Source: Devosia sp. 2618
GTDB lineage: Bacteria > Pseudomonadota > Alphaproteobacteria > Rhizobiales > Devosiaceae
Assembly (NCBI RefSeq): GCF_040546815.1
Contig: NZ_JBEPOO010000001.1
Span: forward strand, 682,001-746,000
Direction: 5' to 3'
Length of the DNA stretch: 64,000 bases
This document shows, piece after piece, positions 58,286-64,000 of the stretch. Made by a program: the position numbers and the translations under genes. Within the stretch, counting starts at the first letter, position 1. Each line of letters begins with the position of its first letter. The notes under the pieces were generated by a model that had not been told where the DNA came from, made no database searches, and saw nothing but the letters and a program-made list of their open reading frames with translations.

Positions 58286-60763
58286 ATGCCGCAACAGCCG
58301 ATCGTTTACGACGCCCCTACGCCCGAGCCGCGTGCCACAACCGTTGAGGCTATACAGGCCGAAATTCTTGAAAGACTGATCTATTCAGTCGGTAAAGACC
58401 CAATTGTTGCCCGGCCACACGATTGGCTGGAGGCTACTATTCTTGCGGTACGTGACCGAGTCATGGATCGCTGGATGGAGTCGTCCCGCGAGACTTGGCG
58501 GACGTCGCGCAAGCGCGTCTATTATTTGAGCCTTGAGTTCCTCATTGGCCGGCTGATGCGCGACGCTATGAGCAATGTCGGGCTGATGGAGCCTGTGCGC
58601 GATGCGCTCAAGAACCTCAATGTCGATCTGGGCGACCTGATCAACCTTGAGCCCGATGCTGCGCTGGGCAATGGCGGCCTGGGCCGACTGGCGGCGTGCT
58701 TCCTTGAATCCATGTCGTCGGTGAAAATCCCGGCCTATGGCTACGGCATTCGCTATGTGCATGGCCTGTTCCGGCAGGAAATGAGCGAAGGCTGGCAGGT
58801 TGAACTGCCGGAAGACTGGCTGGCGCACGGCAATCCATGGGAATTCGAGCGTCGCGAAAGCGCCTATGAAATCGGCTTTGGCGGCCATGTCGAGCCGGTG
58901 ACCGATCCCGATGGGACGGTGCGTCAGGAATGGCGGCCGAACGATCATCTGCTGGCGGTGGCCTACGATACGCCAATTGTGGGCTGGCGCGGGGCGCGGG
59001 TGAACACTCTGCGTCTGTGGAGCGCGCAGCCGATCGATCCGATCCTGCTCGACAAGTTCAATTCGGGCGACCATATCGGCGCGCTGGAAGAGAGCTCCCG
59101 CGCTGAAGCGATTACGCGCGTGCTGTATCCGGCTGACTCGACCGCAGCAGGGCAGGAACTTCGCCTACGCCAGGAGTTCTTCTTCTCGTCGGCTTCGCTG
59201 CAGGACATCGTGCGTCGGCATCTGCAGCAATATGGCGATCTGGGCTCGCTGCCTGACAAGGTTGCCATCCAGCTCAATGACACTCATCCCGCGATTTCGA
59301 TCTGTGAGATGATGCGTATTCTGGTCGACGACAATGGGCTGGAATGGGCTGAAGCCTGGCCGCTGTGTCGCGACGTGTTTGGCTATACCAACCACACGCT
59401 GCTGCCAGAGGCGCTGGAAAGCTGGCCGGTGGCTCTGCTGGAACGGCTGCTGCCGCGCCACATGCAGATCATCTATCAAATCAATGCCGAAGTGCTGCTC
59501 GACGCGCGCAATCGCGCCAAGTTCACCGACGCGCAGATCGCCAACGTGTCGCTGATCGACGAAAATGGCGGCCGCCGCGTTCGCATGGGTCAGCTGGCCT
59601 TTGTTGGCTCGCACTCGATCAATGGCGTTTCGGCGCTGCATACCGAGCTGATGAAGCAGACGGTGTTTTCGGACCTGCACAAGCTCTATCCCGACCGCAT
59701 CAACAACAAGACCAATGGCATCACGCCACGGCGTTGGCTGATGCAGTGCAATCCGGGGCTGACCAAGCTAATTTCGGATACGATAGGACCGGAATTCCTC
59801 GACGATATCGAATTGCTGCGCGGTCTCGATGCGCATGCCGAAGATCCGACCTTCCAGGGGGAATTTGCGGCTGTAAAGCAAGCCAACAAGCAGGCGTTGG
59901 CGCATCTGATCAAGGATCGCCTTGGCGTCGTGGTTTCGCCGAACGCGATGTTTGACGTTCAGATCAAGCGCATCCACGAATACAAACGTCAGCTGCTCAA
60001 CATTATCCAAGCCGTTGCGCTGTATGATGAAATTCGCGCGCATCCGGAACGGAACTTCGCTCCCCGCGTTAAGATCTTTGCAGGCAAGGCGGCTCCCGGA
60101 TACTGGAACGCGAAGCTCATCATCAAACTGATCAACGACGTCGCCAAGGTCATCAACAATGACCCGGCTGTGCGTGGGCTTCTCAAGGTTGTCTTCTTGC
60201 CGAACTATAATGTGAGCCTGGCGGAGGTCATCGTGCCGGCTGCCGATCTCAGCGAGCAGATTTCGACAGCAGGCATGGAAGCGTCCGGAACCGGCAATAT
60301 GAAGTTCATGGCCAATGGTGCGATCACCATCGGGACCATGGATGGCGCCAATGTGGAAATGCACAAGGAAGTCGGCGCGGACAATATCGTGATCTTTGGT
60401 CTGACGACCGATGAGGTCAACGCGAAGCGGGCCGAGGGCGAAACTCCACGGGCAGCGATCGACGTATCGCCGCGTCTCAAGGAAGCACTGGAGTCGATTT
60501 CGTCGGGCGTGTTCTCGCCTGACGATCCAAATCGTTACCGCGACCTGATCGGCGGTCTTTATGACCACGACTGGTTCATGGTGGCGCGTGACTTCGATGC
60601 CTATGCTGCGGCACAGGCGCAAGTGGACGAAATCTGGGCGGACAAGCATCGCTGGAACACGATGGCTATCCGCAACACAGCCCGAGTTGGGTTCTTCTCG
60701 TCGGACCGGACAATCCGGCAATATGCGAAGGACATCTGGGGCGTTTCGACAGCGGCGGAATGA
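58286..60763 (+). CDS. glgP: glycogen phosphorylase
   Basis: An 825-residue phosphorylase of usual bacterial length. It releases glucose 1-phosphate from the non-reducing ends of glycogen. The PLP-binding Lys is in EASGTGNMKFMANGAITIGT, with further family blocks (YYLSLEFLIGRLMRDAMSN, DTHPAISICEMMRIL, RIHEYKRQLLNI). It is the first gene of the glycogen operon, ahead of glgB and glgC. Confidence 0.97.
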   Translation: MPQQPIVYDAPTPEPRATTVEAIQAEILERLIYSVGKDPIVARPHDWLEATILAVRDRVMDRWMESSRETWRTSRKRVYYLSLEFLIGRLMRDAMSNVGLMEPVRDALKNLNVDLGDLINLEPDAALGNGGLGRLAACFLESMSSVKIPAYGYGIRYVHGLFRQEMSEGWQVELPEDWLAHGNPWEFERRESAYEIGFGGHVEPVTDPDGTVRQEWRPNDHLLAVAYDTPIVGWRGARVNTLRLWSAQPIDPILLDKFNSGDHIGALEESSRAEAITRVLYPADSTAAGQELRLRQEFFFSSASLQDIVRRHLQQYGDLGSLPDKVAIQLNDTHPAISICEMMRILVDDNGLEWAEAWPLCRDVFGYTNHTLLPEALESWPVALLERLLPRHMQIIYQINAEVLLDARNRAKFTDAQIANVSLIDENGGRRVRMGQLAFVGSHSINGVSALHTELMKQTVFSDLHKLYPDRINNKTNGITPRRWLMQCNPGLTKLISDTIGPEFLDDIELLRGLDAHAEDPTFQGEFAAVKQANKQALAHLIKDRLGVVVSPNAMFDVQIKRIHEYKRQLLNIIQAVALYDEIRAHPERNFAPRVKIFAGKAAPGYWNAKLIIKLINDVAKVINNDPAVRGLLKVVFLPNYNVSLAEVIVPAADLSEQISTAGMEASGTGNMKFMANGAITIGTMDGANVEMHKEVGADNIVIFGLTTDEVNAKRAEGETPRAAIDVSPRLKEALESISSGVFSPDDPNRYRDLIGGLYDHDWFMVARDFDAYAAAQAQVDEIWADKHRWNTMAIRNTARVGFFSSDRTIRQYAKDIWGVSTAAE

Positions 60764-60869
60764 CAATGGCTATCGGACGAGAACTGGCGCTTAAGACCGG
60801 GATCGTCCGATTAATTTGGTGCAGGCAACACGGCAGGATGCCGTCAGTTGCTGTCGGGGGAGCGTGCGT

Positions 60870-63065
60870 GTGACCAAGGAAAACTGGCAAGCAGACTCAG
60901 CGGAGGTAGAGGCGATCGTTGCTGGTCGTCACCCCAATCCGTTCGCGTTTCTGGGCTTGCAGCAGGTCAATGGCGATTGGGTGTTGCGGGCATTTATCCC
61001 GCACGCCGATATGATTGAGGCGTTCACACTGGACGGCGTCGATCTGGGACACATGATCCCGCGCCATGCCGGGGGCTTTTTTGAAGCCAAGGTGTCGCTC
61101 GATAAGCGGCAGCCCATTCGCTATCACGCCAAAAATGCTGGCGGGGAATGGGACGTCTATGACCCCTATTCCTTCGGGCCGGTGCTGGGGCCGATGGACG
61201 ATTATTATATGGGCGAAGGCAGCCATTTGCGGCTGTTCGATAAGCTCGGCGCCCATGAAATGGAATTTGAAGGCATCCACGGCACCCATTTTGCGGTGTG
61301 GGCACCCAATGCGCAGCGCGTGAGCGTGGTGGGGCCGTTCAACGAGTGGGACGGTCGACGCAATCCGATGCGCAACCGGTTCGAGAACGGCATCTGGGAA
61401 GTCTTCATTCCGGTGCTCGGCACGGGCACGCTCTACAAATACGAGATCGTTGGCCGCGATGGCGTAATCCAGCCGCTCAAGGCTGATCCGTTTGCACGCC
61501 AATCAGAACTGCGGCCGCGCACGGCGTCGATTGTGCCCGATCCCACCGAGTTCACCTGGACTGATGCCAAGTATATCGAGGAACGCGCTACCAAGGATTG
61601 GCGGCGTACGCCGATGTCGATCTATGAGGTGCATCTGGGCAGCTGGCGGCGTCGGCCGGATGGCGGTTTCCTGACTTATGATCAGTTGGCCGAGCAGTTG
61701 GTGCCCTATGCGGCGGACATGGGGTACACCCATATCGAGCTACTGCCGATCACCGAGCATCCGTTTGACCCGAGCTGGGGCTATCAGCCGACCGGCATGT
61801 ATTCGCCGACAGCGCGGCATGGCGATCCAGCGTCGTTTGCACGGTTTGTCGATGCGGCGCATGAGGCAGGGCTGGGCATCATTCTCGACTGGGTGCCGGC
61901 GCACTTCCCGACGGACGCGCATGGCCTCGCCAATTTCGACGGCACGGCGCTTTATGAGCATGCCGATCCACGGCAGGGCTATCACCCTGACTGGAACACG
62001 GCGATCTACAATTTCGGCCGCAAGGAAGTGGTCGGGTTCCTCGTCAACAACGCGCTCTATTGGCTGGAAAAGTTCCATATCGATGGACTGCGCGTCGATG
62101 CTGTCGCTTCCATGCTTTACCTCGATTATTCGCGGCAGCACGGCGAGTGGGTGCCCAACAAGTTTGGCGGCAACCAGAACCTTGAAGCTGTCGAGTTCCT
62201 CAAGCGCGTGAATTCGGAAGCGTATCGTCTGCATCCCGGCACGTTCATGATCGCCGAAGAATCCACGTCCTGGCCCGGCGTCAGTGCGCCGGTGCATACG
62301 GGCGGGCTGGGCTTCGGGTTCAAGTGGAACATGGGGTTCATGAACGACACGCTGCGCTACATGAGCCGCGAGGCCGTGCATCGCAAGTATCACCACAACG
62401 ACATGACGTTCGGCACCGTCTATGCGTTTTCCGAGAACTTCGTGCTGCCGCTGAGCCACGACGAAGTGGTGCATGGCAAGGGCTCGCTGCTCGAGAAAAT
62501 GCCGGGCGACGACTGGCAGAAATTTGCCAATCTGCGAGCGTATCTCGCGTTCATGTGGGGGCATCCGGGCAAGAAGCTGTTGTTCATGGGCCAGGAGTTT
62601 GCGCAGCGCGAGGAATGGGCCGAGAGCAAGTCGCTCGACTGGTATCTGCTCGATGCGGGCATGCATGAGGGCATGCGCCGGCTCGTGGCCGATCTCAATC
62701 TGGCCTATCGCCAACTGCCCGCCTTGCACGAACGCGATTGCGAACCGGACGGGTTTGAGTGGGTGATCGGCAATGATCACGCCAATTCGGTTTTTGCCTG
62801 GCTGCGCAAGGCGCCGGGGAGCGATCCGATCCTGGTCGTTTCCAATTTCACGCCGGTGCCACGCAGCGGCTACAAAATTCCCATGCCGATTGCCGGCAAG
62901 TGGGTGGAGCGCATCAACACCGATGCGGGTTGGTACTCCGGTTCCAACACAGGCAACCAGGGCGCCGTGGTGGCTCATGCTGTTGAGGGGCAGCATTGGG
63001 CAGCGGAGGCAGAGCTTTATCTGCCGCCGTTATCGACGCTGTTTTTGAAATACGAGCCGGAGTGA
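60870..63065 (+). CDS. glgB: 1,4-alpha-glucan branching enzyme
   Basis: A 731-residue GH13 branching enzyme. The N-terminal domain precedes a CBM48 module (HFAVWAPNAQRVSVVGPFNE, then WDGRRNPM). The catalytic barrel shows DWVPAHFPTDAHG, the nucleophile Asp in GLRVDAVASML, the acid Glu in IAEESTSWPGVS and LSHDEVVHGKGSL. GTG at 60870 has GGGGGAG seven bases upstream. It introduces alpha-1,6 branches into glycogen. Confidence 0.97.
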   Translation: MTKENWQADSAEVEAIVAGRHPNPFAFLGLQQVNGDWVLRAFIPHADMIEAFTLDGVDLGHMIPRHAGGFFEAKVSLDKRQPIRYHAKNAGGEWDVYDPYSFGPVLGPMDDYYMGEGSHLRLFDKLGAHEMEFEGIHGTHFAVWAPNAQRVSVVGPFNEWDGRRNPMRNRFENGIWEVFIPVLGTGTLYKYEIVGRDGVIQPLKADPFARQSELRPRTASIVPDPTEFTWTDAKYIEERATKDWRRTPMSIYEVHLGSWRRRPDGGFLTYDQLAEQLVPYAADMGYTHIELLPITEHPFDPSWGYQPTGMYSPTARHGDPASFARFVDAAHEAGLGIILDWVPAHFPTDAHGLANFDGTALYEHADPRQGYHPDWNTAIYNFGRKEVVGFLVNNALYWLEKFHIDGLRVDAVASMLYLDYSRQHGEWVPNKFGGNQNLEAVEFLKRVNSEAYRLHPGTFMIAEESTSWPGVSAPVHTGGLGFGFKWNMGFMNDTLRYMSREAVHRKYHHNDMTFGTVYAFSENFVLPLSHDEVVHGKGSLLEKMPGDDWQKFANLRAYLAFMWGHPGKKLLFMGQEFAQREEWAESKSLDWYLLDAGMHEGMRRLVADLNLAYRQLPALHERDCEPDGFEWVIGNDHANSVFAWLRKAPGSDPILVVSNFTPVPRSGYKIPMPIAGKWVERINTDAGWYSGSNTGNQGAVVAHAVEGQHWAAEAELYLPPLSTLFLKYEPE

Positions 63066-63119
63066 GCCGGCTCGATTGAGATACGTCCCGGACACCGGGC
63101 AGTAGTGGAGGGTTAGAGA

Positions 63120-64000
63120 ATGGCAGACTACAGAGTACCATCGCCGCTGGCCCGCGAGGCCATGGCCTATGTGCTGGCAGGCGGACGTGGCACGCGCCTC
63201 ATGGAGTTGACCGACCGACGCGCCAAGCCGGCCGTCTATTTCGGCGGCAAGTCCCGCATCATCGACTTCGCCTTGTCTAACGCGATCAATTCGGGCATTC
63301 GCCGTATTTCGGTGGCGACCCAGTATCAGGCGCACAGCCTGATCCGCCATCTGTCGCGCGGCTGGAATTTCCTCCGCCCGGAACGTAACGAAAGCTTTGA
63401 CGTGCTGCCCGCCAGCCAGCGTGTGGCCGAGGACATGTGGTATGCCGGCACGGCAGACGCCGTGTACCAGAACATGGATATCATCGAAGATTACGGCGCG
63501 CGCTATATCGTCATTCTGGCGGGCGACCACATCTACAAGATGGACTACGAAATCATGCTGCGCCAGCATGTGGACACCGGGGCCGATGTGACCATCGGGT
63601 GCCTCGAAGTGCCACGTCAGGAGGCCTCGGCCTTTGGCGTGATGCATGTCGACGGGCGCGACCGCGTGGTTGATTTCATCGAAAAGCCAAAAGATCCGCC
63701 GGGCATGCCAGACAAGCCGGACATGGCTCTGGCATCGATGGGCATCTATGTGTTCGAGACGCGCTTCCTGATGGAACAGCTGCGCCGCGACGCCGCGACC
63801 GAAGGCTCCAGCCGCGACTTCGGCAAGGACATCATCCCCTATATCGTCAAGAACGGTACGGCCTGGGCGCATCGCTTCACACGCTCCTGCGTGCGCTCGA
63901 GCAAGGAAGATGTCAGCTACTGGCGCGACGTCGGCACTATCGATGCTTATTGGAAGGCGTCGATCGATCTGACCGACATCCAGCCACAGCTCGATCTTTA
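63120..64000 (+). CDS. glgC: glucose-1-phosphate adenylyltransferase, cut by window end
   Basis: The first 293 residues of ADP-glucose pyrophosphorylase; the frame is open at the end of the window. The N-terminal nucleotide-binding motif is [20 protein letters not shown], followed by [32 protein letters not shown], and FIEKPKDPP. It makes ADP-glucose for glycogen synthesis, normally under allosteric control. GGAGG precedes the ATG. glgA is expected beyond the window. Confidence 0.97.
   Translation, partial: MADYRVPSPLAREAMAYVLAGGRGTRLMELTDRRAKPAVYFGGKSRIIDFALSNAINSGIRRISVATQYQAHSLIRHLSRGWNFLRPERNESFDVLPASQRVAEDMWYAGTADAVYQNMDIIEDYGARYIVILAGDHIYKMDYEIMLRQHVDTGADVTIGCLEVPRQEASAFGVMHVDGRDRVVDFIEKPKDPPGMPDKPDMALASMGIYVFETRFLMEQLRRDAATEGSSRDFGKDIIPYIVKNGTAWAHRFTRSCVRSSKEDVSYWRDVGTIDAYWKASIDLTDIQPQLDL

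Noticed and set aside
1..64000. CRISPR array, IS element or rRNA
   Set aside because: No regularly spaced repeats, transposase genes with terminal repeats, or rRNA sequence were seen on either strand.

Overview
The window looks like an alphaproteobacterial chromosome of the order Hyphomicrobiales. GC content is high, there is a glgP-glgB-glgC glycogen operon, and the phage gene set is of rhizobial type. Devosia or a close relative is my best guess, made from general resemblance only. One complete-looking prophage of about 43.6 kb (9270-52898) interrupts the host sequence.

Left host arm (1-9269). Positions 1-561 hold nothing I can support. A two-component system (857-2946, minus strand) is followed by an ABC cluster of the type linked to PQQ-dependent alcohol oxidation: permease, periplasmic binding protein, YVTN beta-propeller and a cupredoxin-like protein (3062-6435, minus), with the ATPase divergent (6683-7459). 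A LysR regulator and two small genes follow.

Prophage. It is inserted in a tRNA gene with anticodon CAU. A 46-base direct repeat (9270-9315 and 52853-52898) marks the ends, and the integrase lies beside the left end. The left early operon (9444-17820, minus) carries integrase, an excisionase-like protein, an HNH nuclease, NinB, Rad52, a Gp157-like protein and many small unknowns. The immunity region (17821-20467) has a LexA/CI-type repressor, a Cro-like gene and repeated 17-base operators at both early promoters. A 289-residue unknown gene sits directly behind the repressor. The right early operon (20237-26139, plus) carries a GapR homologue, a DnaA domain IV-like protein, a DUF1376 replication protein, a phosphatase and a NusG-like protein. 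After about 1 kb with little coding sequence come HK97-type packaging and head genes (27390-35437), lambda-like tail genes (35437-46978), a moron region with an outer-membrane beta-barrel (47092-48895), lysis genes (49114-50574) and an SRAP peptidase (51158-51841). It is a long-tailed siphovirus type with an HK97-fold capsid. Several small genes are inserted on the minus strand between the plus-strand morphogenesis genes, as morons usually are.

Right host arm (52899-64000). It starts with the 5' part of the tRNA, then a LysE-type exporter, a palindromic intergenic repeat, a nucleoside hydrolase, a PerM/AI-2E family protein, a Kef-type K+/H+ antiporter, and glgP, glgB and glgC. The last is cut by the window end.

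The points most worth a second look are: the unknown gene behind the repressor, in the position of lambda rexAB; a textbook -1 frameshift site in the tail chaperone gene; the shared operator network; and the NusG-like protein followed by a long non-coding stretch before the late genes.
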